A stretch of 64,000 nucleotides of DNA from an uncultured Flavobacteriaceae bacterium (GCA_947494715.1 CANLWG010000010.1:1-64000); one strand, 5' to 3'; counted from the stretch's first letter, positions 9,845 to 22,090 are shown. Made by a program: numbers and translations. The notes: a model not told the origin generated them from the letters alone.

Positions 9845-11203
9845 TTATTCGGAAACGTATTTTAAAGCCTCCGGAACAGAAATACGTTTACCATCCTTGT
9901 AAGCCACTATAAAGGATGTTGTATACCCTTTTAGATCAGCATTGGATTTTAACATTTCCGCCTCTTTATACGAACTGGTGCTACCGTACAAATATCTAAA
10001 AAGGTTCATGTAGGCTTCTTTGGAAATCCTATTTAGGCCTTTGAAATTACCGGGTGTCGGGCTTAAATCCTTTGAGCTGGCCAATAATTGTATCTTAAAA
10101 ACTATATTGTCCGACGGTCTAGGAGAAGCCTCCTTACTTTTGGGAAGCGCAACTGTGTCCTCCTTTTCGGTAATACTACTGGTTTGTTTGGGAGTTTCCT
10201 CTTTGGTAATATCGATAACCTTGGGAGCGTCTTCCAAAGTTGTGGATGGTGGATTATCCTTTTTTTCAGCTTCGGCGACCTTTTTTTCTACTTCATCTAA
10301 TGAAGGGACTTGTTCTTTTTCACTAGGTTTCTCCACATTGGTTTGGGCAATTTCCGTTTCCTCAACCTCATCCTTTGGCGATTGTACTTCTGGTGTAGAT
10401 TGTATTGAGACATCCGCCGTATTGGCCTGAACGCTGTTTTTATATTTTAGGATTGCTTCAGCAATGGCTGCCCCCATTTCGGCTTGCCCGTTTTGGGAAT
10501 TCAAATAAGCGCCCTCCGATCTATTGGTAAGAAATCCGGTCTCTACCAATACGCTGGGCATAAATGTTTGATGTAATACTATGAATCCCGCTTGTTTTAC
10601 TTTCCTGTCATTTCTTTTTAGGTTTCCGGAAAATTTTTCCTGCATTATTTTGGCGAGCAGTATGCTTTGATCCAGAAATTCTTCCTGCATAATGGTCAAT
10701 CCAATAATGGACTCAGGAGAATTGATGTCGTAGTCCGCATATCGAGTCTCGTAATTGTCCTCCAAATAGATAACCGAGTTTTCCTTTTTGGCGATTTCAA
10801 AGTTTTGTTTGTTGGCATGGAGGCCAAGTACAAACGTCCCCGCCCCATGTGCATCGGAAGAATGCGAATCACAATGGACGGATACAAAAAGGTCAGCATT
10901 GGCCTTGTTGGCTATCTCACCGCGTACAAATAAATCTACAAACGTATCGTCCTTCCTGGTATACACCACCTTAATGTCCGAATTACGTTCCAACATCTGC
11001 CCAACCTTAAGGACAATCCCCAAGGCAATGTTTTTTTCCAAGTATCCATTTCCTAGATTTCCAGGATCGTGGCCGCCATGGCCAGCATCCAAAACAACAA
11101 CAAATGGGTCGTTATTTGTCGATTCGGTATTATTTTTGTCGAAGGACGATAGAAGTAACGCCGACAAGAAAAAAATGATAGGAAAAAACCGTTTTAAATT
11201 CAT
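9845..11203 (-). CDS. N-acetylmuramoyl-L-alanine amidase (Amidase_3) with C-terminal SPOR-like domain
   Basis: 452 residues. A hydrophobic N-terminal export segment (about 5-22) leads into a zinc amidase domain (about 33-255). This has VVLDAGHGGHDPG, an FVSVHCDSH metal ligand segment and a late VETGFLTN glutamate motif. A Lys/Glu/Pro-rich linker (about 265-365) follows, then a C-terminal domain (about 370-450) with SPOR-like FKIQLLAS and Y..A sequences. It cleaves peptide stems from MurNAc in the periplasm. First gene of the amidase-mlaD-FeS operon and divergent from lptD. Confidence 0.92.
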   Translation of the reverse strand: MNLKRFFPIIFFLSALLLSSFDKNNTESTNNDPFVVVLDAGHGGHDPGNLGNGYLEKNIALGIVLKVGQMLERNSDIKVVYTRKDDTFVDLFVRGEIANKANADLFVSVHCDSHSSDAHGAGTFVLGLHANKQNFEIAKKENSVIYLEDNYETRYADYDINSPESIIGLTIMQEEFLDQSILLAKIMQEKFSGNLKRNDRKVKQAGFIVLHQTFMPSVLVETGFLTNRSEGAYLNSQNGQAEMGAAIAEAILKYKNSVQANTADVSIQSTPEVQSPKDEVEETEIAQTNVEKPSEKEQVPSLDEVEKKVAEAEKKDNPPSTTLEDAPKVIDITKEETPKQTSSITEKEDTVALPKSKEASPRPSDNIVFKIQLLASSKDLSPTPGNFKGLNRISKEAYMNLFRYLYGSTSSYKEAEMLKSNADLKGYTTSFIVAYKDGKRISVPEALKYVSE

Positions 11204-11279
11204 AATAACACAGCGTTTTAATGCTCCCTACTTGGTTAAATTTATGGTAATACCCTATAAGGGGAACAAAAAATATATG

Positions 11280-11287
11280 TAAGTTTG
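11280..11287 (+). promoter_or_regulatory. Candidate -7 box (TAAGTTTG) for lptD
   Basis: An exact match to the Bacteroidota TAnnTTTG consensus in the amidase/lptD divergent gap. No clear upstream TTG element is visible. If used, transcription would start near 11294, on top of the ATG at 11295. That would favour the in-frame TTG at 11346 as the real lptD start. Inference from a single motif. Confidence 0.35.
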
Positions 11288-11294
11288 ATCTCCA

Positions 11295-14063
11295 ATGCCA
11301 ACGCTAGGGGAAAGCCAAACCTTTACAAAAATAGGATATATAGCCTTGCAATCAAATAAACATTTTCTTTTCCTATTGCTGCTTTTGGTTGGTTCAATTT
11401 GGGTAAACGCCCAAGAAGACCAAATAATTCCATTACCCATAAAGGCGGAGATGGATACTATAATTGCTCCCCTATTTCCTATTACTGCCCTACGAGACAG
11501 TATTCCCAACGATTCTACCCAAACCGACTCCTTGAACGGAAAGGAGTCAATTCTACTGGATAAAATTAAGTACAAGGCCAAGGATTATGTAAAATTGAGC
11601 CAAAAAGATCAAAAGATTTATTTGTACAACGAAGCTGAAATCTACTATCAGGATACAGAACTAAAGGCCGGTATCATTATTCTGGACTATATAAAAAATG
11701 AGGTATATGCCGGCCGTATCAAGGATTCCTTGGGCAACTACACACAAATTCCCTTTTTTAAGCAGGGAAACAACGAGGTAATACCGGATTCCATTCGTTT
11801 TAATTTTGATACACAAAAGGCTCTGATATGGAATTCGCGTACAGAGCAGCAGGCGGGTTTAGGCCAATTGGGAAGTGATGCCATGAAGGTATATGCGGAG
11901 ATTACCAAAAAGGAAAATGACTCGGTCTATTTTTTGCATGAAGGTAAGTTGACCACGTCCAAGGATACCATAGATCCCGATTATTACATCCGGGTTAGAA
12001 AGGCCAAATTTGTACCTAAAAAAAAGGTGATTGCCGGATTTAGCAACCTATACATTGCAGATGTTCCCACACCTATTGCGTTGCCCTTTGCCTATTTTCC
12101 CCTTACCGTTGGCCGTACTGCCGGATTGATGATGCCCACCTTTGGAAATGACCCAGATCGCGGGTATTTTCTTCAAAACGGGGGGTATTATTTTCCCATA
12201 AATGATTATGTAGACCTGACCCTTACTGGGGACTTTTACACCAATGGAAGTTATGGCTTTAGGGGAACATCCATCTATTCCAAACGATATAGATATAGGG
12301 GAAATGTTAATTTCAGATATGAGAATCTGGTCACTAGCCAAAGAGGGTTTAGCGACTATAGCAGAACAACAATTTATAATATACAGATATCCCATTCACA
12401 GGATGCCAAGGCCAATCCCAATTCACGGTTTTCGGCATCGGTCAACTTGGGAAGTAGTACCTATTTCCAAAATTCATTGTTGCAACAAAACCTGCCCAAT
12501 ACCCAGAACAATAGCTTAAATTCATCAATTTCATATTCCAAAACATTTCCGGAATATCCCATGGTGAATATGAGTCTTACCGCTACGCATAGCCAAAATA
12601 CGAGCGCTAATGCCCCAGAGGATAATATTCAGATGACCTTGCCTACTTTCCAGGCCAGTTTGGAGCGAATTTTCCCCTTTGCCAAGCGTGATGGAATTAA
12701 AAAAGGGGTCATCCAGAATGTAAATTTTCAGTATGACGTGAATGCGCGGAACAGCCTAACCACCAATGATGATGATTTTTTAACCGGTAGAATGTTCGAT
12801 AATGCGAGGGTAGGTGCCCGACACCGGATTCCCCTCAGTACCAACTTTAAGGTGGCCAAATTTTTTAGTGTCAGCGTAGGCGGTAACTATGAGGACGTAT
12901 GGACCCTTGAAACTTTTAATCAACGCTTTGATGCAGATGAGAATGCGGTTGTACGGGACACGATTAGTGGATTTGACCGCTACAACACCTACAATTTTAG
13001 TGCAAGCATAGGCACAACCCTTTATGGGACATTCACCTTTGGGGAGGATAAAAAAATACAGGCTATACGCCACGTTATGAGGCCCTCCCTAAGTTATGGA
13101 TTTGCCCCTTCTTTCGAACAATTTTATGATGAGTATATTGATGGGGACGGGGAAGTGGTACAATACAGTAGGTTTCAAGGAACTTTAAATGGTGCACCAA
13201 GCCTAGGAAAATCCAACAGTATAGGCTTTTCACTGGCCAATGTTTTTGAAGCCAAAGTAAGGGACAAGGATTCTACGGCAACGGAACCCAAAAAGATTCC
13301 CCTACTTAGTAATTTAAACTTGTCCACAGGCTATAATTTTGAGGCGGATTCGTTGCGATTGAGTCCTTTGAGCATTAATGGTGGCACTAATATCCTGGAC
13401 AATAAGATGGCCATCAACTTCTCAGCCGGTCTAGACCCTTATGCTATAGATAATAATGGACGCCGGATAAACACCTTTAATATAGATAATGGGGGGAGTC
13501 TGTTCAGATTAACCAGGGCCAACGTTAATGTTGGGTATTCCATTGACAGCAAAACCTTTGGTAAAAAAAAGGAAGAAGAAGATGAGGAAGATGAAAACCC
13601 CTATGATTACGTAGCTCAAAGTGGTGGTAGGACCGATGACCTTTTTGGACGTGCGGACCGCTTTGATGAACCCATTGGAGGTAGAGATGAAAAGGACGAT
13701 TCCCAAGATGTGGAAAATCCAATTTATGGTACCAAAATCCCTTGGGATTTTAGATTGGCCTATTCCGCTACATATACCAACAATCAGAGGCAGAACGAGT
13801 TTAGTAGCCATTCCCTCATGTTTTCTGGTAATATTGAGCTCTCCCCCAGATGGAAGGTTGGAGGTTCCTCGGGATATGATTTTAAAAATAAAGGGTTTAC
13901 CCTTACCCAACTCCGTTTTGAACGGGATTTGAAAAGTTTTGTCCTTCGTTTCAATTGGACACCCTTTGGAAATTTTGAACGCTGGTATTTCTTTATTGGA
14001 ATAAAAAGCTCCATACTCAGTGATCTAAAATGGGAAAACAGAAGTCAGCCACCGAGAAGATAA
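11295..14063 (+). CDS. lptD: LPS-assembly outer-membrane protein LptD
   Basis: A 922-residue outer-membrane barrel that inserts lipopolysaccharide into the outer leaflet. An N-terminal periplasmic beta-jellyroll (about 70-250) is followed by a long barrel region dense in alternating aromatic strands to the C-terminus. An acidic loop (KKKEEEDEEDENP) lies near residue 760. The ATG at 11295 places 17 polar residues before the signal-like core; the in-frame TTG at 11346 would give a standard signal peptide starting LQSNKHFLFLLLL. Divergent from the amidase and followed by ridA 37 bp later, a familiar flavobacterial order. Confidence 0.88.
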   Translation: MPTLGESQTFTKIGYIALQSNKHFLFLLLLLVGSIWVNAQEDQIIPLPIKAEMDTIIAPLFPITALRDSIPNDSTQTDSLNGKESILLDKIKYKAKDYVKLSQKDQKIYLYNEAEIYYQDTELKAGIIILDYIKNEVYAGRIKDSLGNYTQIPFFKQGNNEVIPDSIRFNFDTQKALIWNSRTEQQAGLGQLGSDAMKVYAEITKKENDSVYFLHEGKLTTSKDTIDPDYYIRVRKAKFVPKKKVIAGFSNLYIADVPTPIALPFAYFPLTVGRTAGLMMPTFGNDPDRGYFLQNGGYYFPINDYVDLTLTGDFYTNGSYGFRGTSIYSKRYRYRGNVNFRYENLVTSQRGFSDYSRTTIYNIQISHSQDAKANPNSRFSASVNLGSSTYFQNSLLQQNLPNTQNNSLNSSISYSKTFPEYPMVNMSLTATHSQNTSANAPEDNIQMTLPTFQASLERIFPFAKRDGIKKGVIQNVNFQYDVNARNSLTTNDDDFLTGRMFDNARVGARHRIPLSTNFKVAKFFSVSVGGNYEDVWTLETFNQRFDADENAVVRDTISGFDRYNTYNFSASIGTTLYGTFTFGEDKKIQAIRHVMRPSLSYGFAPSFEQFYDEYIDGDGEVVQYSRFQGTLNGAPSLGKSNSIGFSLANVFEAKVRDKDSTATEPKKIPLLSNLNLSTGYNFEADSLRLSPLSINGGTNILDNKMAINFSAGLDPYAIDNNGRRINTFNIDNGGSLFRLTRANVNVGYSIDSKTFGKKKEEEDEEDENPYDYVAQSGGRTDDLFGRADRFDEPIGGRDEKDDSQDVENPIYGTKIPWDFRLAYSATYTNNQRQNEFSSHSLMFSGNIELSPRWKVGGSSGYDFKNKGFTLTQLRFERDLKSFVLRFNWTPFGNFERWYFFIGIKSSILSDLKWENRSQPPRR

Positions 14064-14100
14064 AGCAAATTCCATTTAAATATTTTTAAATCATCCAATC

Positions 14101-14481
14101 ATGAAAAAAATCATAAATACTTCCAAGGCACCTGCCCCAATTGGCCCCTACAATCAAGCCATATTAAGTGGTGACACTTTGTATATTTCCGGACAAATCC
14201 CAATTGATCCGGATACTGGGGAATTGGTGGAAGGTGATATCACAAAGGAGACCCATCAATCCATGAAGAACCTAGGTGCCATTTTGGATGAGGCCGGATT
14301 GAGCTTTGAAAATGTGGTGAAAACCACTATTTTTCTAAAGGACATGTATCAATTCAAGGAAGTCAATGCGGTTTACGGATCTTACTTTAATACCGATACT
14401 GCTCCAGCCCGTGAAACCGTGGAAGTTGCCAACTTGCCCAAGTTTGTAAACGTTGAGATTTCCATGATAGCCGTTAGATAG
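14101..14481 (+). CDS. ridA: RidA-family enamine/imine deaminase
   Basis: 126 residues, the full family length. RidA trimers hydrolyse reactive enamines/imines made by PLP enzymes such as threonine dehydratase. The APIGPYNQA opening, the ISGQIPIDP strand and the PARETVEVANLP motif with the catalytic Arg are all visible. It lies 37 bp after lptD and overlaps the end of the convergent kinase gene by 8 bp. Confidence 0.95.
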   Translation: MKKIINTSKAPAPIGPYNQAILSGDTLYISGQIPIDPDTGELVEGDITKETHQSMKNLGAILDEAGLSFENVVKTTIFLKDMYQFKEVNAVYGSYFNTDTAPARETVEVANLPKFVNVEISMIAVR

Positions 14482-15325
14482 TCTGTTTGTGGAATTCAAC
14501 AAGTCCATCAATTGGACGTTGCCGAATAACACCCAATACCAAATCGTTCCTTTCAACCACCGCTTGGAGTTCTTCCTTTAAATAATGGGCAATACTACCC
14601 ACAAAATGAACAGGAACCTTAGTGGCAAGCTCAAACTGCATTACATGGTTATTTATAAACTGTTGAAATCCTTTATCAATTACACCTTTACAATAGGGAT
14701 GGTCTTTATTTTCAACTAAAAACCGTGCGAAAGTGGCCAGATATGTATTGGGATTGGGCTGCTTATACAGGTTTTCCTTGATGACATCCGCGTCCAAGTT
14801 ATACTCCGTAGAAAACTTCATGGCCAAATCCTGGGGCATTTTATGATAATAATAATCGCGTATCAGTTTTCTACCAAAAAAATTACCGCTTCCATCGTCC
14901 ATGGGGATGTAGCCAAGGGAAACTACTTTTTGAAACATTTGGTGTCCATCATAATAACTACAATTGGATCCCGTACCCAAAATGCAAACAATGCCTTGAT
15001 GCCCCACTTGGGTAGTGGAATAGATTGCGGCAAAGGTGTCCTCTCTAACCTCGGCCTTGGCATTTGGAAAAAACACTTTGAAAATTTTCTTTAGAAACCG
15101 CCTCATACGTTCGGTTCCACATCCGGCCCCATAAAAAAAGAGCTGTTTTACTTTACTGCTGTTCTTGGAGAGCTCAAAATTATTGGCTAGTCTGTCCTCT
15201 ATCACCTCACGAGTCAACACTTCCGGACTAAGTCCCAAAGTCTGTGTAAAAAATACTTGTTCGCCCTTATCATCCAAAGCTATCCAATCCGCTTTGGTAG
15301 CACCACTATCAACTATTACGACCAT
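14474..15325 (-). CDS. BadF/BadG-type kinase, N-acetylglucosamine kinase-like
   Basis: 283 residues of the ASKHA sugar-kinase fold. The phosphate-1 loop VDSGATKADW is at the N-terminus, GAGCGTERM around residue 65, and the phosphate-2 ILGTGSNC loop around 115. Relatives phosphorylate GlcNAc or similar amino sugars with ATP in the cytoplasm. This would feed the same pool as MurQ and NagB at the right end of the window, but the substrate is inferred. An intrinsic terminator separates it from gap upstream, so it is probably transcribed on its own. Confidence 0.82.
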   Translation of the reverse strand: MVVIVDSGATKADWIALDDKGEQVFFTQTLGLSPEVLTREVIEDRLANNFELSKNSSKVKQLFFYGAGCGTERMRRFLKKIFKVFFPNAKAEVREDTFAAIYSTTQVGHQGIVCILGTGSNCSYYDGHQMFQKVVSLGYIPMDDGSGNFFGRKLIRDYYYHKMPQDLAMKFSTEYNLDADVIKENLYKQPNPNTYLATFARFLVENKDHPYCKGVIDKGFQQFINNHVMQFELATKVPVHFVGSIAHYLKEELQAVVERNDLVLGVIRQRPIDGLVEFHKQTI

Positions 15326-15341
15326 ATATTACCCTTTAAAA

Positions 15342-15382
15342 AAAGAATCCTGAAAATACACAATATATGATATATTTTCAGG
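15342..15382 (-). terminator. Intrinsic terminator between gap and the kinase gene
   Basis: A 10-bp perfect stem (CCTGAAAATA at 15349-15358 with TATTTTCAGG at 15373-15382) has a 14-nt loop. On the minus strand it is followed by ATTC and a run of T. It lies just past the gap stop codon. A T-rich run on the other side could allow plus-strand activity too. Confidence 0.8.
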
Positions 15383-15407
15383 GAAACTTTTTTTTATAAT
15401 AAAAAAC

Positions 15408-17419
<2,012 letters not shown>

Positions 17420-17436
17420 CGAAAATTTTAAGCTAG

Positions 17437-17453
17437 CAAAATTAGCAAACTTA
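17437..17453 (-). promoter_or_regulatory. Overlap-spaced TAnnTTTG boxes upstream of pfkA
   Basis: On the minus strand two exact TAnnTTTG matches occur, TAAGTTTG (17453-17446) and TAATTTTG (17444-17437), 18-34 bp before the pfkA ATG. No good -33 TTG is visible, and the region is AT-rich, so one or both may be chance. Confidence 0.4.
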
Positions 17454-17575
17454 TTTCAATTTAGGAATTGTTGAAGTCCTTAATTTAGACAATAAAACCA
17501 GCTATATCGTTTTCGTGGACCCTTGGTATTTCCTAAGCTTAAAATATAACATAAGGGCTTTTTCCTGTGGGGTAT

Positions 17576-20500
17576 TTAACGACGTCCTTTTGTCTTTGGG
17601 TAGAATCTCAACAAGCTGTCTTTTCCCATTACCGAACTGGGTAATTCTTCGGTCTGGGGAAATCTATTTTCTTGCGTTTCGGTTTTGCCCACCACTCTCC
17701 TAAAGAGTTCTTTGAAACTATTGAAGTCTACTTCATACGAGAGGCCCGCACCTTGGGTATAGCCCTGTCTTTGTGCAAAAAATTCTTGGATTTCATTCTC
17801 CCTGTTAAAGAACTTGGCACTCAAGGTACCTTCCTCATTAAGCAGCAATTGTATCTCAAAGTCACCTGCGACAACTGTTTCACTGGCCCCACCAACAGGG
17901 ACCCCTACCCTACCATTAAACAGTATCCTATCACTTATTTGGGTAGAAACCGTTACACCTATCCTATTTTCTGTTTGCACATCGGCATTTCTATCCAGAA
18001 CTCCTTGCTCATAGGAAAGCCCCAGATTAAATTTATCGTTTTCACCACCCAGGACCTGATTCAACAGTCCGGAGGCCGATTGTAATAAATTGCCCGTTAC
18101 CGCTTGTCTGTTTATCCCACTCTGATCGCTTACAAAGGAGCCCTGGGCCAATAAAAAGAGTGCATTTCTTTCTTCTACAGTGGGATCCTGTAAGCGGTAT
18201 TCCAATTCCGATTGGACAATAGTATTGGTTCCCGGGAACTCCACATTAAACTCAATATCGGGACTTTCCAGTTCTCCGGTCAATTTGGTAACGACCTGAG
18301 TAGGAATACGCCTGGTGTACCCTGGATCATCCAATAACGGGGCGGGATTAGCATTTAATGAATACACCGCTTCAAGCTGCAACTGTGCCTCTAAAGGTTC
18401 CCTATCCCATATGATGGTTCCGCCCGGCCGAACCGTAAATGTTTTGTCTATTATGCCACCAAACCGATAATTGTATTCCCCGGTTACCACTACAAAATCC
18501 CCGAACATTTCAAATTTCCCACGAGTATTGATACGTATCAACAAAATACCTTCCCCGGTCCCTTTAAGCGAACTTCCTGTTTTACGATCGGTTACAATTT
18601 CAACCTCGGCATCTGGGGTAACAACAAGATCAAACTCGAGCTCCAATCCTTCAAAGTCCTCCAAAATACGCTGTTCTTCTATAGTTTTTATACTGTTCCG
18701 TTCTATAAAATTTATAAAGGAGTAATCTCCCACGGAAGCCACATCGCTCAACGGTATTTTAAGAGAAGTGCCCTTTGCCGTTTCGGCATCTACTTTAATG
18801 GTCAAGGCATTGGTGGGGCCAAAAATTCTACCCTGTCCATTTATAAAGCCGGTGCCATAGTAGAGTACTTCTTCCTCAAATGCCGTATCCAAAATCAAAA
18901 AACGATTGTTTTTGGTATCAATATCCAAGTCCAAAAACCAATCCTCAAAATACCTGTGGGTAATAGTACCGTCCAAAATTGCTTTTGTTCTTTTTGAGAC
19001 ATCGGTAATCCTAATTTGGTCAAAATCAAAAGTCTGGTCCCGTAAGTCTACCCTAGAATTGGGAGCAAAGCTATAGTCTACATTTAGGTAAGGAATGGCC
19101 AAACCTGCGTTATCCAAAGTCAGAATACCGCTGAATTCCGGATTGTCCACTGGCCCCCTTATTCTAGCACTACCACTTAAATTGCCCCTGATACTGGTAA
19201 TCACATCCTCTCCCAACGGGCTAAAAGGTTCAAGATCCAACTCGTTGAAGTTTATCAAAAGATTGGCCTGGGGAATCTCCCCTTCGTTTTTGATATTCCC
19301 CACCACTCCCAATTTCTCTACGCCGTTATCCGTAATTTGGGAGTTGACCACAAAGTCCGTCAAATCCCTGTTGCCAACTATCCCTATGGTAAGGTCTCCC
19401 ATTCTCATATCATTAATGGCAAAATCGGCAATGGCCAAATTGGAGGAAGGTAAATAGACATCGTCTTTCTGTAATACATTCAGCGTTCCGTTTACCTCTC
19501 CCTGAAGTTTTAAGCTATCAATTGAAGGAGTGATTTTATTCAGGGAAACAATTTTAAACTGAAGTTCCAAATCTTTATAGGTAGAATCCGCCAACTGACC
19601 TTTGAGGCGTATTTGTTCCTGCTCATCGTTGTTCATCACGATTTCCTCGATCCAAATACTGTCCAAGGTCCTATTGAGAATAACCTTGTTTTGCCGATTT
19701 CCGTCCTTGTTTAAAATCCACTGGTTTCCTTTAAAACTTACATCCGAAGTCTTTAGACCGATGACAGATTTGTTTTCCTTATTGAATGTGTGGTAAAAAT
19801 TTAGGTTATAGCTATCATCAAATTCACTACCTCCTTTAAATTCCGTCCTAAAAAAAAGAGTATCCTTTAAGGTAGTATTGATGAGACTAAAATCCTTTAC
19901 ATCATAATAGTTTGTTGAAAGATCGGCTACCGAGACATAGGTATTGAACAAAGGATTCTTGTTATCGATCTTTATGTCGATACTATCCGCCACATTGCCA
20001 TACGCCTGTATTTTGGGTGATTTGAAATTCAGCTTAAAATCCCCTTTGTCGGCAATGATATTCCCTCTTATGAATGTATTTGGGTCAAATTGGACTTCAG
20101 GAAAAAAAACATCTACAATTTTGTTGTAAATCTTAAAATTAAAGGACATGGTTTGCCCTTCGGAAATCTCAAAAGGCCTATAATTGGTATAAATACTTCC
20201 CAAGGAATTCTGTACCAATTTACCCAGTTCATTGACCTTGAAATTACCCTTCATGTAACCCGTTATAATGTCTGGCGAGTTTATGTCGATTACTCTAATG
20301 GAATCGTTTTCAAAAGTGGATGAAACTTTAAAATCGTCAAAATAATAGATATCGTTCTTATTTTGAAAAATGGTCTTGGTAAACTTAACATCGCCTACTA
20401 AATTGTCCAAGGTGTTCCCGGTAACGTCCATATTTACATTACCCTTAAAGATTGATATACTATCATTTATAAAGTTCAACTTTTTAAGGTCTGCGTGGTC

Positions 20501-22006
20501 CACGGAGGCGATAAAATTGAAATTGTTACGGTCTTCACCAAAATCCGCCAACCCCTTGAAGTTGAATTGAAGGTTCTCATCATTGCTTACCAAACTACCA
20601 TCGAACAATTGCTCCTTTAAAATTCCCGACACCTTAATGTCCTTGTAGTCATAATTATTGAAATTTATGGAATAGACCTGACCTATTACTTCCGTATTTA
20701 TATCCTGGACAAAGCCCTGCCCTTCCACATTAAAATCCAGCGTTGTTTTTCCTAACTTATTATTGTCCAGAAAGTCGCCCAAATCAAAATCGATTAGGGA
20801 TACAAAACCTTCATAGGTCGCATTGTCAATGTTGTTTACGTTGGTCAACTCCAAATCAGTAAAGCTACTTCCAATGGCCGTGTTGATGTTGACCTTGGCA
20901 TCGATAGAAGTTTCGGTAATATCGGCATCCCCGCGAATAGTAAATTGCCCGAGTTTTTGAAATAAAGAGGGTATTGATTTGCCCAAGATATTGGGCATTA
21001 AAGATCGTAGTTCATAGTAGCTGCTCGTAACGTTCTTCATATTGGCATGCATGGAAAACGGCTCTGACCTACTGAAAAGATTCTTAAAACTAAAGTCTCC
21101 ACGAATGCCCGTATTATCCGATTGCAAGAAGAGCTGTTCTGCGTTCAAATCATTAAGGACCCCATTGAACGAAGAAGAAAAAACTACCTCCTTTTCTTTT
21201 CCAAATTGATCGTATAAATGATTTATCTCGTTAAAGGCAACCTTGGAATCCTGAAAGTCCGCTACCAGGTTCACTTTATCGGTGAAATCTGCAAAATCCT
21301 TTCTCTCATAGTTGAACACCAAATTTCCTTTTAAATCGGAGCCGGGTGTTTTTATCCGAAGGGAATCAAATCGCATTTGTTGCTTGGTATATTTAAAGAC
21401 AGTGGCCAATTTTTCCACTTCCAAATCCCTCTTGCTCTTAAAGGACAGATCCTGTACTTCCGTAGTGACTTCTGGTCCGAGTATTTGAAAATCGGAAGCC
21501 GATATATTCAAATCCCTAAAATCAAGGATTTTCTCCGTTTCCGTATTTTCATCTATAAGCCTAAAACTGCTTTGCGAGATTTCCACATCGGAGGAAGAGA
21601 AAAAAAACGGCGGCGTTCCAGGTTTTCTCGGTTTGCCATCATCCAGTTTATCGATAAAGACTTCCAAATTGGTGTTTTTACTTTCCTTGTAGGTCTTCAG
21701 CTTAAAATTCAATCGTTCAATATCAATTTCTCCAAATTCCAATTTCCCGTTCGCCAGATTTCTGATACTCAGAATAGATGTGGTAAGCTCATCAATAAAA
21801 AAAAGGGTATCCTTTTTATAGTCTTCAACATAAACATTCTCCAGTGAGGTATCCCAGGAGATTAGGGAAACCCTAAGCCTGTCTATATTGATATTGGTTC
21901 CAAATTCATTATTTATAGTTGTTGTGGCGTACTTGGCAAAACGGGTTTGAACAACGGGCAAGGAAAGGATTATGGTACCCAAAATGCATATTAAAAGGAA
22001 CACCAA
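17576..22006 (-). CDS. TamB-like translocation and assembly module protein (DUF490)
   Basis: 1476 residues. An N-terminal signal anchor is followed by a very long run of beta-repeats and a C-terminal TamB domain (about the last 450 residues, with the PGGTIIWDR and QLQLEAVYS motifs). TamB-like proteins bridge the periplasm and help barrel assembly or phospholipid transport. The start is unclear: no ATG exists before the anchor. The frame opens after a stop at 22051, with a TTG at 22006 and a CTG at 22021. The hydrophobic anchor begins before 22006, so the true start may lie slightly upstream. Confidence 0.85.
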   Translation of the reverse strand: MVFLLICILGTIILSLPVVQTRFAKYATTTINNEFGTNINIDRLRVSLISWDTSLENVYVEDYKKDTLFFIDELTTSILSIRNLANGKLEFGEIDIERLNFKLKTYKESKNTNLEVFIDKLDDGKPRKPGTPPFFFSSSDVEISQSSFRLIDENTETEKILDFRDLNISASDFQILGPEVTTEVQDLSFKSKRDLEVEKLATVFKYTKQQMRFDSLRIKTPGSDLKGNLVFNYERKDFADFTDKVNLVADFQDSKVAFNEINHLYDQFGKEKEVVFSSSFNGVLNDLNAEQLFLQSDNTGIRGDFSFKNLFSRSEPFSMHANMKNVTSSYYELRSLMPNILGKSIPSLFQKLGQFTIRGDADITETSIDAKVNINTAIGSSFTDLELTNVNNIDNATYEGFVSLIDFDLGDFLDNNKLGKTTLDFNVEGQGFVQDINTEVIGQVYSINFNNYDYKDIKVSGILKEQLFDGSLVSNDENLQFNFKGLADFGEDRNNFNFIASVDHADLKKLNFINDSISIFKGNVNMDVTGNTLDNLVGDVKFTKTIFQNKNDIYYFDDFKVSSTFENDSIRVIDINSPDIITGYMKGNFKVNELGKLVQNSLGSIYTNYRPFEISEGQTMSFNFKIYNKIVDVFFPEVQFDPNTFIRGNIIADKGDFKLNFKSPKIQAYGNVADSIDIKIDNKNPLFNTYVSVADLSTNYYDVKDFSLINTTLKDTLFFRTEFKGGSEFDDSYNLNFYHTFNKENKSVIGLKTSDVSFKGNQWILNKDGNRQNKVILNRTLDSIWIEEIVMNNDEQEQIRLKGQLADSTYKDLELQFKIVSLNKITPSIDSLKLQGEVNGTLNVLQKDDVYLPSSNLAIADFAINDMRMGDLTIGIVGNRDLTDFVVNSQITDNGVEKLGVVGNIKNEGEIPQANLLINFNELDLEPFSPLGEDVITSIRGNLSGSARIRGPVDNPEFSGILTLDNAGLAIPYLNVDYSFAPNSRVDLRDQTFDFDQIRITDVSKRTKAILDGTITHRYFEDWFLDLDIDTKNNRFLILDTAFEEEVLYYGTGFINGQGRIFGPTNALTIKVDAETAKGTSLKIPLSDVASVGDYSFINFIERNSIKTIEEQRILEDFEGLELEFDLVVTPDAEVEIVTDRKTGSSLKGTGEGILLIRINTRGKFEMFGDFVVVTGEYNYRFGGIIDKTFTVRPGGTIIWDREPLEAQLQLEAVYSLNANPAPLLDDPGYTRRIPTQVVTKLTGELESPDIEFNVEFPGTNTIVQSELEYRLQDPTVEERNALFLLAQGSFVSDQSGINRQAVTGNLLQSASGLLNQVLGGENDKFNLGLSYEQGVLDRNADVQTENRIGVTVSTQISDRILFNGRVGVPVGGASETVVAGDFEIQLLLNEEGTLSAKFFNRENEIQEFFAQRQGYTQGAGLSYEVDFNSFKELFRRVVGKTETQENRFPQTEELPSSVMGKDSLLRFYPKTKGRR

Positions 22007-22056
22007 GAGAGTTCTTATCAGTATTTTCCTTAGTTTTTTGATAGGGCTTTATGTTT

Positions 22057-22064
22057 TACCTTTG
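22057..22064 (+). promoter_or_regulatory. Candidate tsaD promoter (TACCTTTG)
   Basis: Exact TAnnTTTG box, with TTTG at 22037-22040 as a possible -33 element (16-bp spacer, slightly short). It would give a 5' UTR of about 20 nt before the GTG at 22091. It overlaps the region ahead of the divergent TamB-like gene. Confidence 0.5.
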
Positions 22065-22090
22065 TATATCCAATTTTTGTTCCAAACCGG

